Assembly: GCA_021204635.1 (NCBI GenBank)
Contig: JAJPZB010000075.1
Location: forward strand, 1-7,352
Source of the DNA: Opitutia bacterium
Lineage (GTDB): Bacteria; Verrucomicrobiota; Verrucomicrobiia; Opitutales; UBA953
DNA length: 7,352 nucleotides
Direction: 5' to 3'
Below are positions 1-6,977 of this stretch, in pieces. Under the pieces are notes generated by a model. It was given only the letters and a program-made list of their open reading frames with translations. It ran no database searches and was not told the DNA's origin. The position numbers were made by a program, and so were the translations under genes. The first letter of the stretch is position 1. Every line of letters starts with the position of its first letter.

Positions 1-51
1 CCCTCACCACTATCGTGGTCCCCTCCCGCTAACTTAGCGGGAGAATTACGT
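1..51 (+). repeat. Twin-hairpin head of a dispersed intergenic repeat, copy A
   Basis: Two adjacent inverted repeats are visible. The first is ACCAC (6-10) / GTGGT (15-19) around a TATC loop. The second is CTCCCGCTAA (23-32) / TTAGCGGGAG (34-43), a 10-bp arm palindrome with a single central base. The same 51 bases recur at 7086-7136 with only three differences, so this is a real dispersed repeat. It starts at the first base of the window, so it may be cut on the left. No T-run follows the second hairpin, so it does not look like an intrinsic terminator. Its role is unknown; a non-autonomous mobile or structured-RNA element is possible. Confidence 0.85.
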
Positions 52-58
52 GTTTGCT

Positions 59-171
59 AAGCTTCCGCCACAAAGCCAAGTCTCACCACCAACCCAGTTC
101 TCGCCACCAACCCAGTTCTCGCCACCAACCCAACCTTTCCCCTCCCACCACCAACCTGCCACCACCGACCT
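59..171 (+). repeat. ACAAAGCCAAGT box plus 18-nt CCACCAACCC tandem array, copy A
   Basis: A box (59-81, core ACAAAGCCAAGT) is followed by three near-perfect 18-nt units at 81-98, 99-116 and 117-134 (TCTCGCCACCAACCCAGT type). Their CCACCAAC cores start at 86, 104 and 122. Looser units follow, with a CCACCAAC core at 148 and a CCACCGAC at about 162. The frame is open and would translate to repeated HHQP/SRHQP. However, the same units recur in both orientations in the other intergenic regions, so this is treated as non-coding repeat rather than the N-terminus of malQ. Confidence 0.8.
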
Positions 172-181
172 GCCGCAAGCA

Positions 182-215
182 TTGTGGGCAAGTAGAAAAT
201 TCACGTTGCCCGCAA
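182..215 (+). promoter_or_regulatory. Hairpin in the malQ leader
   Basis: TTGTGGGCAA (182-191) pairs with TTGCCCGCAA (206-215) over ten base pairs with one U-G wobble, around a 14-nt loop. It lies 30 nt before the malQ start and has no following T-run. It could be a 5' UTR structure or the right edge of the repeat region. No clean -35/-10 pair was seen around it. Confidence 0.35.
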
Positions 216-245
216 ATTGTGGTGCGGGTTAGACTGCCAGCCTCG

Positions 246-1763
246 ATGACTTCACTGTTTAATTGGCTGACCGAGCGCGCTTTCGGGGTTTTGCTTCACC
301 CGACCGCGTTGCCGTCGAATCAGGGCGTTGGCTCGTTCGGAAAATCGGCGCGGCGTTTTGTCGATTTTCTCGGCGAAATTCGCGCGCGCTACTGGCAGGT
401 TTGCCCGCTCGGCCCCACGGGTTTTGGCGATTCGCCGTATCAGTGTTTTTCGTCGTTCGCGGGAAACCCGTATCTCATCGACCTCGACCGGCTCGCCGAT
501 CTCGGCATTGTGGCGGAATCCGACTTGGCGTGCGTGCGCGCGCTTCCCCGCGACCACGTCGATTACGGCGCGCTCTGGGCGGCATTTCAGCACATCCGCG
601 CCGCGATTTACGCGAGCGTGAAATCTTCTCCCGACAAGCTCAAAAAAATCGGCGATTTTGCGAAATTCAAAAAGGACAATTCCTACTGGCTGTCGGGCTA
701 TTCGCTCTTTGTGGCGCTGAAAAAGCATTTCGGCGGGAAGCCTTGGCAGGAGTGGAGCGCCGACGCGCGGAATTTTGCCACGGCGTCGAAAAAAGATTGG
801 GGCGACGCGGTTCGCGCCGACGCCGAGCGCGCCGAAATCGTGCAATTCATTTTCTTCTCGCAATGGCAGGAATTGCGGGCGTATGCGAGGCAGCGCGGCG
901 TCGAAATCATAGGCGACGCGCCTATTTTCGCGGCGTTGGACAGCTCCGACGTTTGGCAGAGCCCCGAAATTTTTCAGCTTGACAAGGCGGGAAAGCCGCT
1001 CGCGGTAGCCGGTGTACCGCCGGATTATTTTTCCGCCACGGGGCAACTTTGGGGAAACCCGCTCTACGACTGGCGCGCGTTGAAAAAGACGAACTACGCG
1101 TGGTGGATCGCGCGCCTCCGAGCGTGCTTCGCGCTGTATGACGTTGTGCGGATCGATCATTTCCGCGCATTCCACGATTATTGGCGGATTCCGGCGGGCG
1201 CCAAAGACGCGCGAACCGGCGAATGGGTGAAGGGCCCCGGGCTCGGATTTTTTGAGTCAATAAAAAAATCTCTCGGCAACGCGAAGCTCATCGCAGAGGA
1301 CTTGGGCGACTTGCACGACGGCGTCCGCGAGCTTCTCGCGCAGACAAATTTGCCCGGCATGGCGGTCTTGCTCTTCGCGTTTGGCGGCGACCCGAAAAGC
1401 CCTTACCTGCCGCACAACATCGGGGCGAACACGATTGTCTATCCCGGCACGCACGACAACGACACCGTCGTCGGCTGGTACAATTCTTGCGGCGATCAGG
1501 AGCGCGATTTTTTCCGCAGATACCTTTGGTCGAGCGGCACAGCGCCGAATTGGTGGATGATGAATGCGGCGATAAAATCGCACGCGCGCGTCGCAATCGT
1601 CTCGGTGCAAGACATTCTCGGGCTCGGCTCGGAGACGCGATTTAACGAGCCCGGGACGAACCACAAAAACTGGCAGTGGCGGCTCTCCGACGCCCAACTC
1701 GGCAAGCTCTTCGACTACGCGAAAACGCTGCGCAACCTCGTGGAAATTTCCGCCCGCGCATGA
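246..1763 (+). CDS. malQ: 4-alpha-glucanotransferase (amylomaltase, GH77)
   Basis: This cytoplasmic enzyme transfers alpha-1,4-glucan segments between maltodextrins and acts in maltodextrin or glycogen use. The protein has 505 residues, the usual size of the compact GH77 type (Thermus-like, about 500 aa) rather than the roughly 690-aa E. coli MalQ. The N-terminal FGVLLHPTALPS and the WQVCPLGPTGFGDSPYQ stretch (50-66) are family signatures, as is GVPPDYFSATGQLWGNP (256-272). The catalytic set is intact: nucleophile D304 in RIDHFRAF, acid/base E351 in IAEDLG and D404 in GTHDND. Spacing is close to that of the Thermus enzyme. The ATG at 246 is preferred because conserved sequence begins about 13 residues later; the longer open frame upstream (from 54) consists of intergenic repeat. 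No Shine-Dalgarno is visible. The stop overlaps the next start by four bases, implying co-transcription with the oppA-like gene. Confidence 0.95.
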   Translation: MTSLFNWLTERAFGVLLHPTALPSNQGVGSFGKSARRFVDFLGEIRARYWQVCPLGPTGFGDSPYQCFSSFAGNPYLIDLDRLADLGIVAESDLACVRALPRDHVDYGALWAAFQHIRAAIYASVKSSPDKLKKIGDFAKFKKDNSYWLSGYSLFVALKKHFGGKPWQEWSADARNFATASKKDWGDAVRADAERAEIVQFIFFSQWQELRAYARQRGVEIIGDAPIFAALDSSDVWQSPEIFQLDKAGKPLAVAGVPPDYFSATGQLWGNPLYDWRALKKTNYAWWIARLRACFALYDVVRIDHFRAFHDYWRIPAGAKDARTGEWVKGPGLGFFESIKKSLGNAKLIAEDLGDLHDGVRELLAQTNLPGMAVLLFAFGGDPKSPYLPHNIGANTIVYPGTHDNDTVVGWYNSCGDQERDFFRRYLWSSGTAPNWWMMNAAIKSHARVAIVSVQDILGLGSETRFNEPGTNHKNWQWRLSDAQLGKLFDYAKTLRNLVEISARA

Positions 1764-3421
1764 ATTTTGCCGGAAAAATTTGCGCGAAAATTTGCGTCTG
1801 CGCCTGCGCGGCGGTTGTGGCGATTTTCTGCGCCGCCGGCTGCGGAGAGCGCGTGCCCGCCGCAGAGCGCGCGGCAGAGAGCGGCATTCTCGCGATAAAC
1901 AACGGCGGCGAGCCTTCCGCGCTCGACCCGCAATTTGCCCAGCCCGGCGTCATCGAAAACCGCATAATGCTCGCGCTCTTCGAGGGTCTCGTCCGCTATG
2001 ACCCGCAGACGCTCGCGCCCGTGCCCGCAATCGCTGAATCGTGGACGATTTCCGACGACGGCACGCGCTATGAATTTAAGCTCTGCGACAACGCGAAATT
2101 TTCCGACGGCAGCCCGATAACTTCGCGGGATTTCATGTTTTCGTTTCGCCGGATTTTGTCGCCGAAACTCGCCTCGCCCTGCGCCTCGCTCTTCTTCGCA
2201 CCGGTGAAAAATGCGCGCCGCTTTGCCGCCGGAGAGATCGACGATTTTTCCGAAGTCGGATTTTCTGCGCCCGACGATCACACGCTCGTTGTCAAGCTCG
2301 AAAATCCGTGCCCGTATTTTCTCTCGCTCGCCTGCCATTCGAGTTGGAGCGTCGTGCCCGCCTCGGCGATTTTGAAATTTGGCGCAATCGACGAGCGCTC
2401 CACGCTTTGGACGCGCCCGAAAAATTTTGTCGGCAGCGGCCCGTTCAGGCTCAAAAGCTGGCGCGTCGCATACCGGATTGAGGTCGAGAAAAATCCGTTT
2501 TATCGCGACGCCGCCAACGTCGCCCTCGCCGGAATCCGCTTCGACGCAATCGTCGATCAATTCGCGGAAGAAACCGCGTTCAACGACGGGCAATACCACA
2601 TCACGAACACCGTGCCGCCCGCGCGCGTCGCAGTTCTGCGGCAACGCCACGCGCCGCAGTTGCGCTTGGACCCGTATTTTTCCACGGCGTTTATCCGCGT
2701 GAACTGCGCAAAGCCACCGTTGGACGACGCCCGCGTGCGCCGCGCCCTTTCGCTCGCGCTCGACCGCAAGGCGCTATCGGAAAACGTGTTGCGCGCCGGC
2801 GAGACGCCCGCCTTTCGCCTCGTGCCCGAGATTGCCGTTGCGACGGACGCCGGCAACAGTGGCGACGACATGCGCGCGAATGTCGCGGAGGCCCGCCGGC
2901 TGCTCGCCGAGGCGGGTTTCCCCGACGGCAAAAATTTTCCCGAGATTTCATACCTCTACAACACCTCCGACGGCGCGCAGTTTTTCGCGCAGGCAATTCA
3001 GGAAATGTGGCGGAAAAATCTCGGAATCAAAGTCGTTCTACGGAATCAGGAATACAAGGTCTATCGCGTCTCGCTCGCACAAGGCGACTACGAGCTCGCG
3101 CGCTCGGCGTGGAGCGGCGATTTTCTCGACCCGACGACGTTTCTCGAGCTCTTCGCCTCGGACGGCAACATGAATTGGACAAATTGGAAAAGCCCGCGCT
3201 ACGACGATCTGCTCGCCCGCGCCGCTCGCGAACGAGACCCGCAGGCGCGCAACAAACTCCTCGCCGAGGCGGAAGACGCCCTGCTCGCCGACGCCCCAAT
3301 TATCCCGACCGTGCACCCGCGCAACAAATACCTAATCCGCCCCGAAGTCCAAGGCTGGTATCCCAACCTGCTCGACATCCACCCCTACAACTCCGTGCAC
3401 TTTGCGCAATCGCAGAAATGA
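1760..3421 (+). CDS. Oligopeptide ABC transporter substrate-binding lipoprotein (OppA-like, SBP family 5)
   Basis: This is predicted to be a membrane-anchored solute-binding protein that delivers peptides to an ABC importer. The 553 residues begin with a lipoprotein signal: a lysine-containing start, a hydrophobic stretch (11-26) and a lipobox AAGC with Cys28 as the lipidated residue. The mature part follows the SBP_bac_5 pattern: a start like EPSALDPQF, LFEGLVRYDP (73-82), PAIAESWTISDDGTRYEFKL, KFSDGSPITSRDFMFSFRR, GSGPFRLKSW, and a C-terminal NWKSPRYDDLL and GWYPNLLDIHPYNSVHF as in OppA/MppA-type proteins. Peptide is the likely ligand, though family 5 also includes nickel and sugar binders. 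The ATG overlaps the malQ stop (ATGA), so translational coupling is likely. No permease or ATPase gene is in the window. The signal peptide is unusually cysteine-rich (C8, C12, C14, C16, C24 before C28). 'oppA' is a reasonable label but orthology is not proven. Confidence 0.9.
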   Translation: MNFAGKICAKICVCACAAVVAIFCAAGCGERVPAAERAAESGILAINNGGEPSALDPQFAQPGVIENRIMLALFEGLVRYDPQTLAPVPAIAESWTISDDGTRYEFKLCDNAKFSDGSPITSRDFMFSFRRILSPKLASPCASLFFAPVKNARRFAAGEIDDFSEVGFSAPDDHTLVVKLENPCPYFLSLACHSSWSVVPASAILKFGAIDERSTLWTRPKNFVGSGPFRLKSWRVAYRIEVEKNPFYRDAANVALAGIRFDAIVDQFAEETAFNDGQYHITNTVPPARVAVLRQRHAPQLRLDPYFSTAFIRVNCAKPPLDDARVRRALSLALDRKALSENVLRAGETPAFRLVPEIAVATDAGNSGDDMRANVAEARRLLAEAGFPDGKNFPEISYLYNTSDGAQFFAQAIQEMWRKNLGIKVVLRNQEYKVYRVSLAQGDYELARSAWSGDFLDPTTFLELFASDGNMNWTNWKSPRYDDLLARAARERDPQARNKLLAEAEDALLADAPIIPTVHPRNKYLIRPEVQGWYPNLLDIHPYNSVHFAQSQK

Positions 3422-3422
3422 G

Positions 3423-3525
3423 ATGGTGGTGGAGAATTGTCTTTGTGGTAGAGGCTGAATTTTGTAGGGGGTGGGGGCATATGATTTGTTCGCAACTAAC
3501 AGACTTAGCGATTGTGGTGAAAGGG
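3423..3525 (-). repeat. Degenerate inverted copy of the composite repeat, copy C
   Basis: Read on the minus strand, this stretch keeps the element order. The segment TCTTTGTGGTAGAGGC (about 3440-3455), preceded by GATGGTGGTGGAG (3422-3434), aligns with the reverse complement of the array/box at 62-93. Further on, CAACTAACAGACTTAGCG (3492-3509) and ATTGTGGTGAAAGGG (3511-3525) resemble the reverse complements of the two hairpins. Identity is partial, with a changed spacer between the parts. It starts two bases after the oppA-like stop codon. Interpreted as an old, decayed insertion. Confidence 0.45.
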
Positions 3526-3526
3526 T

Positions 3527-3545
3527 TTGTTGTAGGAAACAACAA
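3527..3545 (+). other. AT-rich hairpin
   Basis: TTGTTGT (3527-3533) and ACAACAA (3539-3545) form a 7-bp stem with an AGGAA loop. A second small inverted repeat, TTTAAC/GTTAAA (3548-3563), follows. Neither is trailed by a clear T-run, so a terminator role for the malQ-oppA transcript is only a weak possibility. Confidence 0.3.
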
Positions 3546-3611
3546 GGTTTAACGTCGGTTAAATGCTGCGCAGGGCTAAGGGAATTTTTATTCACTTAAT
3601 TATAAATTGAA

Positions 3612-3637
3612 AATTGTGAACACGCGTGTTCACAATT
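3612..3637. promoter_or_regulatory. Perfect 26-bp palindrome, candidate operator
   Basis: Each half is AATTGTGAACACG, meeting at a central CG, with no mismatch over 13 bp. It sits in an AT-rich stretch (about 3581-3650) roughly 200 bp before the pyrC-like start. A loop-free perfect palindrome with a central CG fits a dimeric repressor site better than an RNA hairpin. The halves TGTGA/TCACA recall CRP sites, but the spacing is 10 rather than 6. A TAAAAT (3645-3650) lies just downstream, yet no matching -35 box was found, so a promoter cannot be assigned. Confidence 0.55.
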
Positions 3638-3666
3638 CGAGAAGTAAAATATTGCTCAGGCAATTT

Positions 3667-3786
3667 GTGGCAGCAGTTGGGTAAATTTCTGCCACCACCA
3701 ACCCTGATTCTCGCCACCGACCCGGTTCCCCACCACCGACCCAAATCCTCGCCACAAACCCGGCTCCTGCCTCCACAGACCCGGCG
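3667..3786 (+). repeat. C-rich array with about 19-nt period, copy D
   Basis: Units related to CCACCAACCC begin at 3695 (CCACCAAC), 3714 and 3733 (CCACCGAC), 3752 (CCACAAAC) and 3773 (CCACAGAC). The steps are 19, 19, 19 and 21. They are more diverged than copy A. Just before them, GTGGCAG (3667-3673) pairs with CTGCCAC (3689-3695), and ATTGC/GCAAT (3651-3664) forms another small hairpin. The twin-hairpin head seen in copies A and B is absent here. The 3422-3840 gap contains no credible gene. Confidence 0.65.
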
Positions 3787-3836
3787 CAGAAAAAACGAAT
3801 TTTCTTTTGTCCCGCCTGCGGCTTAAAATTCTGCGC
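3784..3836 (+). promoter_or_regulatory. Possible folded leader of the pyrC-like gene
   Basis: GCGCAGAA (3784-3791) is the exact reverse complement of TTCTGCGC (3829-3836), which ends four bases before the ATG. Between them lie AAAA-CGAA-TTTT and CCGC-CT-GCGG, so a small multi-branched fold is possible. The region also holds TTAAAAT (3823-3829), which could be a -10 box, with no clear -35. The two readings compete. No Shine-Dalgarno is visible. Confidence 0.3.
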
Positions 3837-3840
3837 AACC

Positions 3841-5133
3841 ATGAGCAGCAAAATACTTTGGGTGAAGAACGGGCACGTGATCGACCCTGCCAACGGTCGC
3901 GACGAAGTTGGCGGAAGCGTGTTTGCCATTGACGGCGTGATAGTCGCGAAGCTCACGCCCGAGCAGGAAGCCGCCGCCGAGGTCATCGACGCGCGCGGCT
4001 GCGTGGTTTGCCCCGGCTTTGTCGATTTGAACGCGCACCTTTACCAGCCCGGGAAAACCGCCCGCGAGACCTTTGAATCCGGCACGAAAGCCGCTGCCGC
4101 AGGCGGTTTTACGACGGTGGTGTGCACGCCCGACGATGGCATCGTCATCGACAACGCGGGCACGGTGCGGCTCGTGAAAGAGTTGGCAGACAAAGACGCG
4201 GTCGTGAATGTTCTTCCCGCCGGCAACATCACTCTCGGTGGCAAGGGCGAATCGCTCGCGCCCGCCGGAGCCTTGAAAAAAGCGGGTTGCGTGGCGATTT
4301 CGGATTCGGTCGGCGGCGTCGAAAACAACGAGATTATGCGCCGCGCCTTGGAATATTCTTCGATGTTTGACATGCCGATTTTTGACCACTGCCAAGACGC
4401 GAGCATGTCGAAAACCGGCGTCATGCACGAGGGCGAGAAATCGCTCCGGCTCGGGCTTCGCGGCATGCCGCGCGCGTCGGAAGACATTGTCGTGGCGAGC
4501 GATTCCCTGCTCTCGCGGCTGACGGGCGCGCGGCTGCACGTCCAGCACGTGAGCTCGTTCCGAGCCATCGACCTGATTCGCGACGCCAAGCGCCACAACG
4601 TGAAAATCACAGCCGAGGTCTCGCCGAGCCACCTCCTCCTCACCGATTCCGACGTCGGCGACTACGACACGAACAAGAAAATCAACCCGCCGCTGCGCGC
4701 CGAAAAAGACCGCCGCGCCCTCATTGAAGGCTTGAAAGACGGCACGATTGACGCTATTGCGACGGACCACGCACCTCGCACGCCGACGGAAAAAGATTGC
4801 GAGTTCGACTACGCTCCGTTTGGCGCAATCAATTTGCAAACCGCCCTGCCCGCCGCGCTCGAAGCGCTTTACCACAGCGGCGAAATGACTTTGCCGCAGG
4901 TCGTGGAAAAGCTCACGTCGTCGCCGGCGCGCGTCATCGGCATCGCAGCGGGCACGCTCTCTGTCGGCGCGGCGGCGGACATCGCGATTTTCGATCCCGA
5001 CGCGCGGCACGTCTTCACGCGCGAATCCATTGTCTCCCGCGCGAAAAATTCCCCGTTCCTCGGGCGCGAATTTCGCGGGAAAGTTGTCGCGACAATCGTC
5101 GGCGGCAAGGTCGTTTTTCGCGACGCCAAATGA
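3841..5133 (+). CDS. pyrC: Dihydroorotase-family protein with degenerate active site (PyrC/PyrC'-like)
   Basis: The family (type I dihydroorotase, amidohydrolase fold, about 430 aa) closes carbamoyl aspartate to dihydroorotate in pyrimidine synthesis. This 430-residue protein matches end to end: PGFVDL (58-63), FTTVV (90-94), DHCQDASM, LHVQHVSS, NPPLR, ATDHAP and APFG. With Bacillus numbering, as I recall it, a constant +5 offset applies. Kept are H66, H183, H236, N282, D309 and F327-G328. Changed are the first His of HxH (N64), the substrate Arg (Y68), the substrate Asn (D98), the bridging Asp (S156, though D155 is adjacent) and the His of DHAPH (R313). The substitutions are scattered through an intact frame, so they are not one sequencing error. 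Catalysis therefore looks doubtful. A structural partner of aspartate carbamoyltransferase, as Pseudomonas PyrC', is the best guess. No pyrB is in the window. Confidence 0.88.
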   Translation: MSSKILWVKNGHVIDPANGRDEVGGSVFAIDGVIVAKLTPEQEAAAEVIDARGCVVCPGFVDLNAHLYQPGKTARETFESGTKAAAAGGFTTVVCTPDDGIVIDNAGTVRLVKELADKDAVVNVLPAGNITLGGKGESLAPAGALKKAGCVAISDSVGGVENNEIMRRALEYSSMFDMPIFDHCQDASMSKTGVMHEGEKSLRLGLRGMPRASEDIVVASDSLLSRLTGARLHVQHVSSFRAIDLIRDAKRHNVKITAEVSPSHLLLTDSDVGDYDTNKKINPPLRAEKDRRALIEGLKDGTIDAIATDHAPRTPTEKDCEFDYAPFGAINLQTALPAALEALYHSGEMTLPQVVEKLTSSPARVIGIAAGTLSVGAAADIAIFDPDARHVFTRESIVSRAKNSPFLGREFRGKVVATIVGGKVVFRDAK

Positions 5134-5202
5134 TTTCTCGGCCGCTTGTGGCGGAAAGTTTGATTGCTTAGCAGCGGCGCCGATTTTATCTTCTCAGCAA
5201 CG

Positions 5203-6969
5203 ATGGAACCTTCGCAAAAGACCGAGTTTTGCCTGCGCGGAATAGGTTGCGCGCCGGGAGTGGCGCGCGGCAAAGCGTTTGTGTTCCTGCAACGCGACGT
5301 CGAATTGCCATGCTACAAACTCGACGATTCGCTCATCGATTCCGAAATTGCGCGCTTCGACGCCGCCGTCGAAAAAACGCGCGAGCAGCTGAATTTGCTC
5401 TCCGCCGAAATGCGCGCGCGGGCAAACGAGCCCGAGGCTGAAATTTTCGACGCGCACCTGCTCGTTCTCGACGACCCCGCCGTCATCGGCGAAACAGAAA
5501 AAGCGATAAAGTCAACAAGAATCAACGCCGAGCACTGTTTTAATTCCGTCACGGCGCGCTATATCGAATTTTTCTCCGGATTGGAAGACGCATATCTCAA
5601 AGAGCGCGCCGCCGACATCCGCGACGTGGCGCAGCGCGTCTTGCGAAATCTCCTCGGAAAAACGCAGCAACACGAGGGACCCGACCGCTTTGCCGAGCGC
5701 ATAATCGTCGCCGAAGAATTGACGCCGTCGGAGACGCTCGCCTTCGAGAAATCGTCCGTCAGTGCGCTGTTGACCGACGCCGGCAACCACACTTCCCACG
5801 CCGCAATCATGGCGCGCTCGCTCGGCATTCCCGCCGTCGTGGGACTGCGAATCGCGACGCTGCGAATTGCGCAGGACGACGACGTTTTGGTCGATGGCGA
5901 AAAGGGTCTCGTTTACATAAATCCGTCGGAAAGAACGCTTGACAGCTACGCGCGAATTTCCCTGCGCCGCTCGCGGCTTGAAATCCGGATTGCCGAAGAA
6001 AATGTCAAGCCAGATCTCACCGCCGACGGGACGCCTTTCAAAATCGAAGGAAACATCTCCGGCAAAGAGGACATGGAAAAATTCCGGCAGGCGCACATCG
6101 ACGACGTCGGTCTCTTCCGCTCCGAAGGAATTTTCCTGCGCACAGACCGCTTCCCGCCCGAGGAAATGCAATACGAGGAATACCGGCAGGTCGTCGAAAT
6201 GATCCCGCCGCGCAACTCGATCATCATTCGCACGCTCGACATCGGCGGCGACAAACACATTTCCGGTTCGCTCCTGCCGCCCGAAGACAACCCCTTCATG
6301 GGCTTCCGAGCAATCCGCTTTTGCCTCGAATTTAAAGACATTTTCAAAGACCAACTACGCGCAATTTTGCGGACGAGCGTCAACGGCAACGTGAAAATTT
6401 TGCTCCCGATGATAAGCTCAATCGCGGAAGTCGTCGCGGCAAAGGAAGTCATCGAGGACGCGAAATCGGAGCTGCGCTCGCGCAATGTGCCGTTTGACGA
6501 AGACATTCAAATCGGCTCGATGATCGAGGTGCCCGCCGCCGTGGCAATCGCGGAAGAACTCGCCGACGAAGTGGATTTTTTCAGCATCGGGACAAACGAT
6601 TTGACGCAGTACATGCTCGCCGTCGATCGCGGGAACGAAAAAATTTCTCACCTCTACGATTCGTATCACCCCTCCGTAATTCGCGCGATCGCGAGGACAA
6701 TTCGCGCCGCAAAAAGCGCGGAAATCCCGTGCACCGTGTGCGGCGAACTCGCCGGCGACCCATGCTTTGCCCCGCTCCTGCTCGGGCTCGGGGCCTCGGC
6801 GCTCAGCATGAATCCCGCCTCCGCGCCGCGAATCCGCTACATCTTGCGCCACACGACGATGCAAGATGTCAACAAACTCGCACACGCCGTGATTCACGAC
6901 GCCAACCCGCGCAGCATCCAAGAGCGCCTCACAATATTTATAAACTCCATTTTGCCCGTCGAGATGTAG
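5203..6969 (+). CDS. ptsI: Phosphoenolpyruvate-protein phosphotransferase (PTS enzyme I)
   Basis: This cytoplasmic first enzyme of the PTS takes phosphate from phosphoenolpyruvate and passes it to HPr. The 588-residue protein is near the usual 570-590. It starts with GIGCAPGVARGKA (N-terminal domain, with the helical HPr-binding part at about 40-150). The phosphohistidine is H199 in TSHAAIMARSLGIPAVVG. The C-terminal PEP-binding barrel shows LFRSE (R306), RTLDIGGDK (R343), MIEVPAA (E442), DFFSIGTNDLTQYMLAVDR (N465, D466, R476) and the catalytic C513 in TVCGELAGDP. All key residues are present, so it should be active. The ATG at 5203 is chosen over an in-frame TTG at 5164, which adds 13 non-family residues; neither has a Shine-Dalgarno. 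It follows the pyrC-like gene by 69 nt with no obvious terminator, so co-transcription is possible. No ptsH or EII gene is in the window. Confidence 0.96.
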   Translation: MEPSQKTEFCLRGIGCAPGVARGKAFVFLQRDVELPCYKLDDSLIDSEIARFDAAVEKTREQLNLLSAEMRARANEPEAEIFDAHLLVLDDPAVIGETEKAIKSTRINAEHCFNSVTARYIEFFSGLEDAYLKERAADIRDVAQRVLRNLLGKTQQHEGPDRFAERIIVAEELTPSETLAFEKSSVSALLTDAGNHTSHAAIMARSLGIPAVVGLRIATLRIAQDDDVLVDGEKGLVYINPSERTLDSYARISLRRSRLEIRIAEENVKPDLTADGTPFKIEGNISGKEDMEKFRQAHIDDVGLFRSEGIFLRTDRFPPEEMQYEEYRQVVEMIPPRNSIIIRTLDIGGDKHISGSLLPPEDNPFMGFRAIRFCLEFKDIFKDQLRAILRTSVNGNVKILLPMISSIAEVVAAKEVIEDAKSELRSRNVPFDEDIQIGSMIEVPAAVAIAEELADEVDFFSIGTNDLTQYMLAVDRGNEKISHLYDSYHPSVIRAIARTIRAAKSAEIPCTVCGELAGDPCFAPLLLGLGASALSMNPASAPRIRYILRHTTMQDVNKLAHAVIHDANPRSIQERLTIFINSILPVEM

Positions 6970-6977
6970 GCGCTGCA

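Noticed and set aside
1..51. REP sequence of the RAYT-associated type
   Set aside because: The usual GTAG foot next to the hairpin is absent and no RAYT transposase gene is present.
81..175. CRISPR array
   Set aside because: Units are about 18 nt and directly adjacent or variably spaced, with no unique spacers of 25-40 nt and no cas gene.
54..245. In-frame upstream extension of malQ giving 64 extra residues rich in HHQP
   Set aside because: The translated part is the intergenic 18-nt repeat, which also occurs elsewhere on both strands outside genes. GH77 similarity begins only after the ATG at 246.
252..1175. 307-residue minus-strand frame, and similar ones at 1715-2650 and 5512-6354
   Set aside because: All are shadows opposite genes with intact family motifs, and none shows a family signature of its own.
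3612..3637. CRP-type site or intrinsic terminator
   Set aside because: The TGTGA and TCACA halves are 10 rather than 6 bases apart, and no T-run follows on the plus strand. The minus strand has only a short ATTTTC.
3626..3826. Small open frames in the intergenic region
   Set aside because: They are proline/threonine-rich translations of the C-rich array and carry no start signal or conserved pattern.
3823..5010. 395-residue open frame on the minus strand
   Set aside because: It lies antisense over the clearly conserved pyrC-like gene, has arginine/valine-rich low-information sequence and no recognisable motif. Long antisense frames are common at this GC content.
5142..5154. Terminator between the pyrC-like gene and ptsI
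   Set aside because: CCGC-TTGTG-GCGG is only a 4-bp stem and is followed by GAAAG-like A-rich sequence rather than a T-run.
5164..5202. TTG start for ptsI
   Set aside because: It adds residues that do not resemble enzyme I, has no Shine-Dalgarno, and the ATG at 5203 sits just before the conserved N-terminus.
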